Assembly (NCBI RefSeq): GCF_030816195.1
Contig: NZ_JAUSXS010000001.1
Coordinates: 1,139,501-1,203,500 of the forward strand
Direction: 5' to 3'
DNA length: 64,000 nt
Source: Pseudomonas sp. W4I3
GTDB taxonomy: Bacteria; Pseudomonadota; Gammaproteobacteria; Pseudomonadales; Pseudomonadaceae
Shown here piece by piece: positions 55,762 to 64,000 of this stretch (positions are counted from its first letter, which is position 1; each line of letters begins with the position of its first letter). The translations under genes were made by a program, and so were the position numbers. The notes under the pieces were generated by a model. That model was not told the origin of the DNA. It did no database searches and worked only from the letters and a program-made list of their open reading frames with translations.

Positions 55762-58701
55762 ATGAGCCTTCCAGTGCTGGCCGAACTACCGGCCATTCTC
55801 CTGCCTTACGCCAGCCGGGCCGAGCAGTCATTTCGTGACGCCGTGGCCGCGCTGGATGACGATCATGGCCTTTCTGAGTGGACGCCGCAACGGTGGGCCG
55901 ACTTCGCGCGGGTGTGCGCCGCCAGTGATTTCGTGATTGAACAGAGCGTTCGTGACCCTTTGATGTTGCTTGAACTGGTGGCCTGGGGCGAGCTGGACCG
56001 AGGCTTTGCGCCGGATGAGTTGTGCAGGCAGATCGCCGGTGCCGTGCAGCAAGCCGAAACGGAAGACGACATGGGCCGCATGCTGCGCCGCCAGCGTACG
56101 CGCCAGCAGGTGCGCATCATCTGGCGCGACCTGACCCGCCAGGCCGATTTGGTGCAAACCTGCCGCGACCTGTCCGACATGGCCGACGCCTGCATCGACC
56201 AGGCCTACCAGTGGCTGTACCAGCGCCATTGCGTGCAGTTCGGCACGCCGACCGGGCGGCGCAGCGGTGAGGCGCAGCACATGGTGATCCTCGGCATGGG
56301 CAAGCTCGGTGCGGTGGAGCTGAACCTGTCGTCGGACATCGACCTGATCTTCGCCTACCCCGAAGGCGGCGAGACAGTGGGGGTCAAGCGCTCGCTGGAT
56401 AACCAGGAATTTTTCATTCGTCTTGGTCAAAAATTGATCAAGGCTCTCGACCCGATGACGGTCGACGGTTTCGTTTTCCGTGTCGACATGCGCCTGCGCC
56501 CCTACGGATCGGCCGGCGCGCTGGTGCTGAGCTTCAACGCGCTGGAGCAGTACTACCAGGACCAGGGGCGCGACTGGGAACGTTACGCCATGATCAAGGC
56601 TCGCGTCGTCGCCGGTGACCAAGTGGCCGGCGCGCAATTGCTCGACATGCTGCGCCCGTTCGTCTACCGCCGTTACCTGGACTTCTCCGCCATCGAAGCG
56701 CTGCGCACCATGAAGCAGTTGATTCAGCAGGAAGTGCGACGCAAGGGCATGGCCGACAATATCAAGCTGGGTTCGGGTGGTATTCGCGAGGTGGAGTTCA
56801 TCGCCCAGGCGTTTCAGCTGATCCACGGCGGGCGTGATCTGAGCCTGCAGCAACGTCCTCTATTGAAAGTACTCGGCACGCTGGAAGGCCAGGGCTATTT
56901 GCCGGCCGTCGTGATCAGCGAGTTGCGCAATGGCTACGAGTTTTTGCGCTACACCGAACACGCGATCCAGGCGATCGCCGACCGCCAGACCCAAATGCTC
57001 CCGGACACCCCGGAAGATCAGGCGCGTATTGCCTTTATGCTGGGTTTTGCCGATTGGGCCGCGTTCCACGAGCGCCTGATGTATTGGCGGGGTCGGGTGG
57101 ACTGGCACTTCCGTCAGGTGATTGCCGATCCCGATGAAGAGGAAGGCGAAGAAAGCGAACTGGTCGTCGGCGGGGAATGGTTGCCGCTGTGGGAAGAATC
57201 CCAGGATGACGACGCCGCTTGCCGCCAGCTGAGCGAAGGCGGGTTTACCGATGCGCCCAAGGCCCTCAAAGCCCTGGCTGGCCTGCGCGGCAGCCCGCAA
57301 CTGCGCGCCATGCAGCGTCTGGGTCGCGAGCGGCTGGATGCGTTTATTCCACGCTTGCTGGCCCAGGCGGTCGAGCACGCCAACCCGGACCTGGTGCTGG
57401 AGCGCGTATTGCCGCTGGTCGAGGCCGTCGCCCGCCGTTCGGCGTACCTGGTGCTGCTCACCGAAAACCCTGACGCCCTGCGCCGTCTGCTGACCCTCTG
57501 CGCCGCGAGCCCGTGGATCGCCGAGCAGATCACGCGCTTTCCGCTGTTGCTCGATGAACTGCTCAACGAAGGGCGGCTGTTCAAGCCACCGTTGGCGCCG
57601 GAGCTGGCTGCCGAGTTGCGCGAGCGCCTCACGCGTATCCCGGAAGACGACCTGGAGCAGCAAATGGAAGCCCTGCGCCATTTCAAGTTGGCGCACCGCC
57701 TGCGCGTAGCCGCGTCGGAAATCGCCGGCAGCCTGCCGTTGATGAAAGTCAGCGACTACCTCACCTGGCTGGCCGAAGCCATTCTCGAACAGGTGCTGGC
57801 CCTGGCCTGGCGTCAGACCGTTGCCCGTTACGGTTCGCCGCAACGGCCGGATGGCAGCCTGTGCGATCCTGGGTTCATTATTGTCGGTTATGGGAAAGTC
57901 GGCGGGATCGAACTGGGGCATGGTTCGGACCTGGACCTGGTGTTTATCCACGATGGCGACCCGCACGCCGAGACCGACGGCGCCAAGCCGATCGACGGTG
58001 CGCAGTTCTTCACGCGTCTGGGCCAGCGCATCATTCACTTGCTGACCACCCAGACCAACTCGGGCCAGTTGTATGAAGTGGACATGCGCCTGCGACCTTC
58101 AGGTGCGTCCGGCTTGCTGGTGAGTTCGCTGGGCGCGTTCGACCGCTATCAGCAAAATGAAGCCTGGACCTGGGAACATCAGGCGCTGATTCGCGCACGC
58201 GTGTTGGTCGGCAGCCAGGATGTGGGCCATGCGTTCGAGCAGGTGCGCGCTAGAGTATTGGGACGTGAACGGGACTTGACCAAGCTGCGCCAAGAGGTCA
58301 GCGAGATGCGCGCCAAGATGCGTGACAACCTGGGGACCAAGAGCACAGCGGCCGGTATGGGCGCCAATGCCTTCGAAGCCACGGCGCTGTTCGACCTCAA
58401 GCAGGACGCCGGAGGTATCGTCGATATTGAATTTATGGTGCAATACGCGGCTTTGGCGTGGTCTGCGCAACATCCATCGTTGCTGCGCTATACCGACAAT
58501 ATCCGCATTCTGGAGGGTCTGGAGCAGGTCGGGCTGATGCCCGCCGCCGATGCCCATTTGTTGCGTGAGGTGTATAAGGCGTACCGCTCCGCCGCACACC
58601 GCCAAGCCTTGCAGAACGAGGCGGGTACGGTGGCCGGGGACCAGTTCGCCGACGAACGGCGTCAGGTGATGCGAATCTGGCAGGCGCTGGGTTTGAGCTG
58701 A
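55762..58701 (+). CDS. glnE: Glutamine synthetase adenylyltransferase/deadenylylase
   Basis: A 979-residue two-headed nucleotidyltransferase. The N-terminal deadenylylase site is VILGMGKLGAVELNLSSDID (about residues 173-192) and the C-terminal adenylylase site is IIVGYGKVGGIELGHGSDLD (about 711-730), both with the G-S-D-x-D type metal ligands. It sets glutamine synthetase activity in response to PII. AAAGGA stands before the ATG. The upstream neighbour aceE is divergent and the waaF operon follows after a hairpin. Confidence 0.97.
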   Translation: MSLPVLAELPAILLPYASRAEQSFRDAVAALDDDHGLSEWTPQRWADFARVCAASDFVIEQSVRDPLMLLELVAWGELDRGFAPDELCRQIAGAVQQAETEDDMGRMLRRQRTRQQVRIIWRDLTRQADLVQTCRDLSDMADACIDQAYQWLYQRHCVQFGTPTGRRSGEAQHMVILGMGKLGAVELNLSSDIDLIFAYPEGGETVGVKRSLDNQEFFIRLGQKLIKALDPMTVDGFVFRVDMRLRPYGSAGALVLSFNALEQYYQDQGRDWERYAMIKARVVAGDQVAGAQLLDMLRPFVYRRYLDFSAIEALRTMKQLIQQEVRRKGMADNIKLGSGGIREVEFIAQAFQLIHGGRDLSLQQRPLLKVLGTLEGQGYLPAVVISELRNGYEFLRYTEHAIQAIADRQTQMLPDTPEDQARIAFMLGFADWAAFHERLMYWRGRVDWHFRQVIADPDEEEGEESELVVGGEWLPLWEESQDDDAACRQLSEGGFTDAPKALKALAGLRGSPQLRAMQRLGRERLDAFIPRLLAQAVEHANPDLVLERVLPLVEAVARRSAYLVLLTENPDALRRLLTLCAASPWIAEQITRFPLLLDELLNEGRLFKPPLAPELAAELRERLTRIPEDDLEQQMEALRHFKLAHRLRVAASEIAGSLPLMKVSDYLTWLAEAILEQVLALAWRQTVARYGSPQRPDGSLCDPGFIIVGYGKVGGIELGHGSDLDLVFIHDGDPHAETDGAKPIDGAQFFTRLGQRIIHLLTTQTNSGQLYEVDMRLRPSGASGLLVSSLGAFDRYQQNEAWTWEHQALIRARVLVGSQDVGHAFEQVRARVLGRERDLTKLRQEVSEMRAKMRDNLGTKSTAAGMGANAFEATALFDLKQDAGGIVDIEFMVQYAALAWSAQHPSLLRYTDNIRILEGLEQVGLMPAADAHLLREVYKAYRSAAHRQALQNEAGTVAGDQFADERRQVMRIWQALGLS

Positions 58702-58713
58702 AACACTATTAGG

Positions 58714-58737
58714 GCGGGGAGGCATAAGCCTCCCCGC
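58714..58737 (+). terminator. Hairpin between glnE and waaF
   Basis: GCGGGGAGGC and GCCTCCCCGC pair perfectly over ten base pairs around the loop ATAA, followed by ATCGTTTG, a weak T-run. It likely ends or attenuates glnE transcription 19 bp before the waaF start. Confidence 0.65.
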
Positions 58738-58755
58738 ATCGTTTGTGGAAACTAC

Positions 58756-59790
58756 ATGAATATTCTGATCGTTGGGCCCAGTTGGGTCGGTGACATGGTG
58801 ATGGCCCAGACACTGTTCCAGTGCCTGCGGCTGCGCTATCCAGACTGCCAGATCGACGTGCTTGCCCCTGAGTGGAGCCGGCCGATCCTTGAGCGCATGC
58901 CACAAGTGCGCAAGGCCTTGAGCTTTCCGCTCGGCCACGGCGCGCTGGAATTGGCGACCCGCCGTCGCATCGGCAAAGCCATGGCTGGCCAGTACGACCA
59001 GGCGATCCTGCTGCCCAACTCGCTGAAGTCGGCGCTGGTGCCGTTTTTTGCCGGTATTCCCAAGCGTACCGGCTGGCGCGGCGAGTTTCGTTACGTGCTG
59101 CTCAACGATGTACGCACCCTGGACAAGGCGCGCTACCCGCTGATGATCGAGCGCTTCATGGCCCTGGCTTATGAGCCCGGCGCCGAGCTGCCGACGCCGT
59201 ACCCGCGCCCCAGTTTGCAGATCGACCCGCTGACCCGCGAGGCGGCGTTGGCCAAGTTCGACCTGACCCTGGACCGCCCGGTATTGGCGCTGTGCCCGGG
59301 CGCCGAATTCGGCGAATCCAAGCGCTGGCCGTCGGAGCACTACGCCAAAGTCGCCGAGACCAAGATCCGCGAAGGCTGGCAGGTGTGGCTGTTTGGCTCG
59401 AAAAACGATCACTCGGTGGGTGAAGATATTCGCCAGCGCCTGATTCCTGGCCTGCGCGAAGAAGCGGTGAACCTCAGTGGCGAGACGTCCCTGGCCGAGG
59501 CCATCGACTTGCTGTCATGCGCCGACGCGGTGGTGTCCAACGACTCAGGTTTAATGCACGTCGCCGCCGCGCTGAACCGTCCGTTGGTGGCGGTGTACGG
59601 CTCGACGTCCCCAGGTTTCACCCCACCCCTGGCCGATCAGGTGGAAGTGGTGCGCCTGGGCATTGAGTGCAGCCCCTGTTTTGACCGCACCTGCCGTTTC
59701 GGCCATTACAACTGCCTGCGCCAATTACTGCCGCAGCCGGTAACCGATGCCGTGCAGCGGTTGCAGGGCGACGTGGTCGAGGTTCACTGA
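58756..59790 (+). CDS. waaF: ADP-heptose:LPS heptosyltransferase II
   Basis: A 344-residue GT-B glycosyltransferase (family 9) that adds the second heptose of the LPS inner core. Key blocks: MNILIVGPSWVGDMVMAQTL at the start, CPGAEFGESKRWPSEHYAKV for ADP-heptose binding, and VVSNDSGLMHVAAALNRPLV. A Cys-rich end (IECSPCFDRTCRFGHYNCLR) is usual for the family. First gene of the core operon; the next gene starts one base after its stop. Confidence 0.96.
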   Translation: MNILIVGPSWVGDMVMAQTLFQCLRLRYPDCQIDVLAPEWSRPILERMPQVRKALSFPLGHGALELATRRRIGKAMAGQYDQAILLPNSLKSALVPFFAGIPKRTGWRGEFRYVLLNDVRTLDKARYPLMIERFMALAYEPGAELPTPYPRPSLQIDPLTREAALAKFDLTLDRPVLALCPGAEFGESKRWPSEHYAKVAETKIREGWQVWLFGSKNDHSVGEDIRQRLIPGLREEAVNLSGETSLAEAIDLLSCADAVVSNDSGLMHVAAALNRPLVAVYGSTSPGFTPPLADQVEVVRLGIECSPCFDRTCRFGHYNCLRQLLPQPVTDAVQRLQGDVVEVH

Positions 59791-59791
59791 G

Positions 59792-60853
59792 TTGCGGGTA
59801 CTGGTAATCAAGACCTCATCCCTGGGCGACGTGATTCACGCCTTGCCGGCACTCACCGACGCGGCGCGGGCGATCCCCGGCATCCGTTTCGATTGGGTGG
59901 TGGAAGAAGGCTTCGCCGAAATCCCGACCTGGCACCCGGCGGTGGACAAGGTGATCCCGGTGGCGATTCGTCGCTGGCGCAAGAACCTCTGGCAAACCAT
60001 CAAGAGCGGCGAGTGGCGGCGTTTCAAACAGGCTGTGCAGTCGACCAAGTACGACCTGGTAATCGACGCCCAGGGCCTGCTCAAAAGTGCCTGGCTGACC
60101 CGTTACGTGCGGGCGCCGGTCGCCGGGTTCGACAAGACCTCGGCGCGCGAGCCCCTGGCGGCGCGCTTCTATTCCCGGCGCCTGGCCGTGGCCCGTGGGC
60201 AGCATGCGGTGGAACGGTTGCGCCAACTGTTTGCCGTGGCACTGGGTTACGACCTGCCCAAAGGGCTGGGCGACTACGGCCTGAGCGTCGAGAAACTGCT
60301 GGGCCTGCCGCCGAAGAAGCCTTTCGTGCTGCTGCTGCACGGCACGACCTGGGACACCAAGCACTGGCCCGAAGTCTACTGGCGCGAACTGGCCGAACGC
60401 ATGGGCCGCCTGGGCGTGGATGTGAAACTGCCGTGGGGCAACGCCGACGAAAAAGCCCGCGCCGAGCGCCTGGCGCAAGGCTTGTCCAACGCCGAAGTGC
60501 TGCCAAAGCTGAACCTGGCCGGCGTGGCCCGTGTATTGGCCGGTGCCCGCGCCTGCGTGGCGGTGGATACCGGCCTCGGCCACCTGGCGGCTGCGCTGGA
60601 TGTGCCGACCATTTCGCTGTTCGGGCCGACCAATCCGGGCCTTACCGGTGCCTACGGCAAAGGCCAGGTCCACTTGGCCAGCGATTGGCCGTGTGCGCCG
60701 TGCCTGCAAAAACACTGCACCTATCAACCCACCGCCGATGACCTGCGGCGCTTCGACGTCAAGCGCGAGTCGCCGCTGTGCTTCACGCGCCTGAATCCCG
60801 AGCGCGTCGCCAGCCGACTGAGCGCGTTGTTACTGGCTGAGGAGCAGCACTGA
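59792..60853 (+). CDS. waaC: LPS heptosyltransferase I
   Basis: A 353-residue GT9 transferase that adds the first heptose to Kdo. Start block RVLVIKTSSLGDVIHALPAL, LLHGTTWDTKHWPEVYWREL, and VAVDTGLGHLAAALDVPTIS. I chose a TTG start at 59792, one base after the waaF stop, with GAGG nine bases upstream; without it the conserved KTSSLGD block would be at the very edge. A longer frame overlaps waaF by 44 bp with unrelated residues. Confidence 0.95.
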   Translation: MRVLVIKTSSLGDVIHALPALTDAARAIPGIRFDWVVEEGFAEIPTWHPAVDKVIPVAIRRWRKNLWQTIKSGEWRRFKQAVQSTKYDLVIDAQGLLKSAWLTRYVRAPVAGFDKTSAREPLAARFYSRRLAVARGQHAVERLRQLFAVALGYDLPKGLGDYGLSVEKLLGLPPKKPFVLLLHGTTWDTKHWPEVYWRELAERMGRLGVDVKLPWGNADEKARAERLAQGLSNAEVLPKLNLAGVARVLAGARACVAVDTGLGHLAAALDVPTISLFGPTNPGLTGAYGKGQVHLASDWPCAPCLQKHCTYQPTADDLRRFDVKRESPLCFTRLNPERVASRLSALLLAEEQH

Positions 60854-61977
60854 TGCAACTGGCTTTCGTACTGTACAAATACTTTCCCTTCGGTGGCCTG
60901 CAGCGCGACTTCATGCGCATCGCCCTGGAGTGCCAGCAGCGCGGTCATGCAATCCGTGTGTACACCTTGATCTGGGAGGGCGATATTCCGCCCGGCTTCG
61001 AAGTGCTGGTGGCGCCGGTGAAGGCGCTGGTCAACCATCGTCGCAACGAAAAGCTCTACGCCTGGATCCAGGCCGACCTGGCCAAGCGCCCGGTGGACCG
61101 CGTGGTGGGTTTCAACAAGATGCCCGGGCTGGACCTGTACTTCGCCGCCGACGGCGTGTTCGAGGACAAGGCCCAGACCCTGCGCAACCCGATGTACCGC
61201 TGGTTCGGGCGTTACAAGCACTTTGCCGAATACGAGCGCGCGGTGTTCGACAAGAACGCCAAGACCCGGATCATGGTGCTGTCCGAGCGCCAGCAGCAGC
61301 TGTTCAGCCAGTACTACGGCACCCAACCCGAGCGCTTTCACCTGCTGCCGCCGGGCATCGCCCGTGACCGGCGCGCACCGCCGAACGCCGCCGACATCCG
61401 CGCGGAGTTTCGTCGTGAATTCGGTCTGGCCGAGGATGACTTGCTGCTGGTGCAGATCGGTTCGGGCTTCAAGACCAAGGGCGTCGACCGCAGCCTCAAG
61501 GCCGTGGCCGCGCTGCCATCCAAACTGAAGAAACGGACTCGGCTGTTTGTAATTGGCCAGGACGACCCCAAAGTATTCCAATTGCAGAGTGCCGCGCTGG
61601 GCCTGGGCGACCAGGTGCAGTTCTTCAAGGGCCGCAACGATATCCCGCGTTTCCTGCTGGGTGCGGACCTGCTGATTCACCCTGCCTACAACGAGGCCGC
61701 CGGCATGGTGCTGGTCGAAGCGGTGGTCGCCGGCCTCCCGGTACTGGTGAGCCAGGTCTGCGGCTACGCGTTTTACATCGACAAGGCCCAGAGCGGCCGG
61801 GTGTTGGACGAGCCGTTCGAGCAGGCCCAGCTCAACCAGTACCTGGTGGATATGCTTGAGGATCCACACGCGCGCGCGACCTGGAGTCGCAATGGTCTGG
61901 CCTTCGCTGAGACGGCCGACCTGTTTAGCATGCCGCAGTACGCTGCGGACCTGATTCTGGCGGAGCCGAACCGATGA
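60853..61977 (+). CDS. waaG: LPS core glucosyltransferase WaaG
   Basis: A 374-residue GT4 transferase that adds the first outer-core hexose to heptose II. Blocks: MQLAFVLYKYFPFGGLQRDF, FHLLPPGIARDRRAPPNAAD, VQIGSGFKTKGVDRSLKAVA and the E-x7-E donor motif in LIHPAYNEAAGMVLVEAVVA. It overlaps waaC by one base and waaP by 4 bp. Confidence 0.96.
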   Translation: MQLAFVLYKYFPFGGLQRDFMRIALECQQRGHAIRVYTLIWEGDIPPGFEVLVAPVKALVNHRRNEKLYAWIQADLAKRPVDRVVGFNKMPGLDLYFAADGVFEDKAQTLRNPMYRWFGRYKHFAEYERAVFDKNAKTRIMVLSERQQQLFSQYYGTQPERFHLLPPGIARDRRAPPNAADIRAEFRREFGLAEDDLLLVQIGSGFKTKGVDRSLKAVAALPSKLKKRTRLFVIGQDDPKVFQLQSAALGLGDQVQFFKGRNDIPRFLLGADLLIHPAYNEAAGMVLVEAVVAGLPVLVSQVCGYAFYIDKAQSGRVLDEPFEQAQLNQYLVDMLEDPHARATWSRNGLAFAETADLFSMPQYAADLILAEPNR

Positions 61978-62780
61978 AGTTGATTCTTGCCGAACCCTTC
62001 AAGACCCTCTGGGCCGGACGCGATGCGTTCGCCGAGGTCGAGAAGCTGCAAGGCCAGGTGTTCCGCGAGTTGGCCGCTCGCCGTACGTTGCGTACGGTGG
62101 TGCAGGGCGAACCCTATTTTGTGAAGATCCACCGTGGCATCGGCTGGGGCGAAATCCTCAAGAACCTGGTCACCGCCAAATTGCCGGTGCTGGGTGCGGG
62201 CCAGGAGTGGCGGGCTATCCAACGCTTGCAGGAACTCGGCGTGCCGACCATGACCGCCGTGGCCTTTGGCGAAAAAGGCAGCAACCCGGCCGACCAGCAT
62301 TCGTTCATCATCACTCAGGAGCTGACGCCGATCGTCAGCCTGGAAGACTTGACCCTCGATTGGGCCAAGCAACCGCCAGTGCCGGCGATCAAGCATGCGT
62401 TGACCGTCGAGTTGGCCAATACCGTCGGTGCGATGCACCGTGGCGGCGTCAATCATCGTGATTGCTACCTGTGCCACTTCCTGCTGCATACCGACCGGCC
62501 GATTACGGTCGACACGCTCAAGCTGTCGGTGATCGACCTGCACCGTGCCCAGGTGCGTGCGACGATCCCCGTGCGCTGGCGCAACAAAGACCTGGCCGGG
62601 CTGTATTACTCTGCCCTGGAAATCGGCCTGACCCAGCGCGACAAGCTGCGTTTTCTCAAGCATTACTTCAAGCAGCCGCTGCGCCAGATCCTGGCAGAGC
62701 AAACCGCTCTGCTGCGCGAACTGGAGCGCATGGCCGCCAAGCTCTATGCGCGCAAGCAACGCTACGGGGATGCGCTCTGA
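61974..62780 (+). CDS. waaP: LPS core heptose(I) kinase WaaP
   Basis: A 268-residue sugar kinase with a protein-kinase-like fold; it phosphorylates heptose I of the inner core, which is essential in P. aeruginosa. The catalytic loop is GGVNHRDCYLCHFLLH (His-Arg-Asp, about residues 157-172), and VIDLHRAQVRATIPVRW is the metal-binding Asp segment. It overlaps both neighbours by a few bases. Confidence 0.95.
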   Translation: MKLILAEPFKTLWAGRDAFAEVEKLQGQVFRELAARRTLRTVVQGEPYFVKIHRGIGWGEILKNLVTAKLPVLGAGQEWRAIQRLQELGVPTMTAVAFGEKGSNPADQHSFIITQELTPIVSLEDLTLDWAKQPPVPAIKHALTVELANTVGAMHRGGVNHRDCYLCHFLLHTDRPITVDTLKLSVIDLHRAQVRATIPVRWRNKDLAGLYYSALEIGLTQRDKLRFLKHYFKQPLRQILAEQTALLRELERMAAKLYARKQRYGDAL

Positions 62781-63514
62781 TGGCGGGTTGGATTCTGGAA
62801 CCTGCTTACGCCGCCCTCGCGGATGACTTTGGAAGCCTGGAAGCGGTGTTTGCCCTGCAAGGCGAGCGTCTGACCCGCGACCCGTTGTCGGAAGTGATCC
62901 GGGTAGAGCGGGGCGGAGTCAATTATTACGTCAAACGCTACATCGGCGCGGGCAAAGGGCTGCGGCGCTACCTGGGCAAGCCACGGGTGAAGTCCGAATG
63001 GCAGAACCTCAAGCGCTTCGCCAAATGGGGCATCCCCACCGCCGATGTGGTGGCCTGGGGCCTGGACCGCAAGGGCCTGGCCTATGACCGGGGTGCAATG
63101 ATCACCCGGGAATTGCCCAAGACTGAAGATTTGTCGGTATTGGCCGAGCGTAATGACCCGCGCCTGAAAGACCCTCGTTGGGTCGACGGTATCAGCCGTC
63201 AGCTCGCCGAATACACGCGCACCATGCACGATCACCGCTTCACCCATAACGACTTGAAGTGGCGCAACCTGCTGGTCGATGACCAGCGCACCCTGTATCT
63301 GATCGACTGCCCCAACGGCGATTTCTGGCGCGGTTTCTGGCTCAAGTACCGCATCACCAAAGACCTGGCCTGCCTGGACAAGGTCGCCAAATATCATCTG
63401 TCAGCCACCCAGCGCCTGCGTTTCTACCTGCAATACCGCCAGCGCACGCACCTGACGGCATCGGACAAACAACGAATTCGCCACGTGGTGAAGTTTTTCG
63501 AGGGACGCGAATGA
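62780..63514 (+). CDS. LPS core kinase, InaA/WapP-like
   Basis: A 244-residue kinase-fold protein. The ATG at 62780 overlaps the waaP stop (TGATG). The catalytic loop is HDHRFTHNDLKWRNLLVDD (His-Asn-Asp, about residues 153-171) and the metal segment is LYLIDCPNGDFW. An ATP-side Lys is in NYYVKRYIG. It corresponds by place and length to PA5008 (named wapP, as I recall), a putative core phosphorylating enzyme. Substrate unproven. Confidence 0.88.
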   Translation: MAGWILEPAYAALADDFGSLEAVFALQGERLTRDPLSEVIRVERGGVNYYVKRYIGAGKGLRRYLGKPRVKSEWQNLKRFAKWGIPTADVVAWGLDRKGLAYDRGAMITRELPKTEDLSVLAERNDPRLKDPRWVDGISRQLAEYTRTMHDHRFTHNDLKWRNLLVDDQRTLYLIDCPNGDFWRGFWLKYRITKDLACLDKVAKYHLSATQRLRFYLQYRQRTHLTASDKQRIRHVVKFFEGRE

Positions 63515-64000
63515 GTGACTTCCTGGCAGCCGAAGACCGCGCTTTGCTTGAGCGCAACGGCCTGGCTACCTTCGACTCGCTGTGGGCCAAGCAACTGGAT
63601 GCAGTGGATGAGCCGAACACCAGTGGCGATGGTTGGAGCAGCGTGTATCGCCTGGAACTTGAAGGTCAGGGTTACTACCTCAAGCGCCAGAGCAACTACC
63701 TGACGCGCACCTTGCACCGGCCGTTTGGCGAACCGAGTTTTGCTCGCGAGTTTCGCAATATCAGCCTGTACCGAAAGCTGGGCATCCCGGCCTTGCAGGC
63801 GGCGTTTTTCGGCGAGCGCAAGGTGGCGGGCGAGCGCCGCGCCATGCTGCTGACCCGTGCCCTGGACGGCTGGAATGACCTGGATTCATTGCTGGAGCAA
63901 TGGTCGCAGTTGAGCGACGCGCAGCAACACGCGATCCTGATCGCCTGCGGTAAGCTTGCGCGCCATTTGCACAGCGTCGGCCAAGTGCACGGCTGCTTTT
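63511..64000 (+). CDS. LPS core kinase, WapQ-like (partial, runs off the window)
   Basis: The gene starts at 63511, overlapping the previous stop as ATGA, and is open to the window edge (163 codons). The product begins MSDFLAAEDRALLERNGLAT and includes GEGYYLKRQSN-like ATP-site residues (seen as GQGYYLKRQSNYLTR) and AMLLTRALDGWNDLDSLL. The catalytic loop lies beyond the window. By order it matches PA5007 (wapQ, as I recall), a further putative core kinase. Confidence 0.8.
   Translation, partial: MSDFLAAEDRALLERNGLATFDSLWAKQLDAVDEPNTSGDGWSSVYRLELEGQGYYLKRQSNYLTRTLHRPFGEPSFAREFRNISLYRKLGIPALQAAFFGERKVAGERRAMLLTRALDGWNDLDSLLEQWSQLSDAQQHAILIACGKLARHLHSVGQVHGCF

Noticed and set aside
58702..58755. 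Missing ilvE between glnE and waaF
   Set aside because: In P. aeruginosa ilvE lies here, as I recall, but other pseudomonads such as P. putida lack it at this place, so it is not unusual.

Overview
The window is chromosomal DNA of a fluorescent pseudomonad, most likely the Pseudomonas fluorescens group. Three things point there: high-GC, tightly packed genes; many paired REP sequences of the types carrying GTGGGAGGGGGCTTGC and GTAGGAGCGAGCTTGCTCGC; and the order msrA-dipA-aceF-aceE-glnE-waaF-waaC-waaG-waaP, which matches my memory of P. aeruginosa PA5018 to PA5008 apart from ilvE. I could not run any search, so family names come from recognised motifs.

Layout. 1-5.8 kb: end of gltB, gltD, hemE, a divergent MFS transporter/LysR pair and a small lipoprotein. 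5.9-22.8 kb: one continuous minus-strand operon of 19 genes for an aryl polyene (xanthomonadin-like) pigment. It holds two ketosynthases and a chain-length factor, ketoreductase, two dehydratase domains, two acyl carrier proteins, an acyl ligase, an ammonia lyase that can supply the aryl starter, a thioesterase, glycosyl- and acyltransferases, a methyltransferase, a halogenase-like flavoprotein, and an export set (MMPL pump, LolA-like carrier, DUF3261 lipoprotein). 23-24.6 kb: an orphan parA, two REP pairs and, between them, an unannotated stretch that folds strongly as RNA in front of a decayed small gene. 24.6-37.2 kb: trxC, a HigBA toxin-antitoxin pair, selO, mscK, cvrA, a chemoreceptor with a candidate FliA promoter, a ZapA/ZapB-like pair and an acyl-CoA dehydrogenase. 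37.4-43.3 kb: divergent putA and putP around a control region with PutA-type sites. 43.5-46.2 kb: an orphan VgrG plus DUF4123 adaptor with no effector after them. 46.3-58.7 kb: rlmJ, msrA, the c-di-GMP phosphodiesterase dipA, aceF and aceE with a two-operator promoter, and glnE. 58.8-64 kb: the LPS core operon waaF-waaC-waaG-waaP and two further sugar kinases, the last cut by the window edge.

How they work together. The pigment operon is built for coupled translation, most junctions being overlaps of 4 bp or more. Starter supply, iterative chain building, tailoring and export can all be assigned from it alone. The rest is conserved housekeeping with small accessory insertions. The items I find most worth a second look are the structured RNA at about 24.14-24.34 kb, with two hairpins that share one loop sequence and an internal complement to it; a REP pair that has become the signal-peptide coding sequence of the LolA-like pigment gene; a REP pair nested inside another; and the halogenase-like enzyme and unusual ammonia lyase in the pigment operon.
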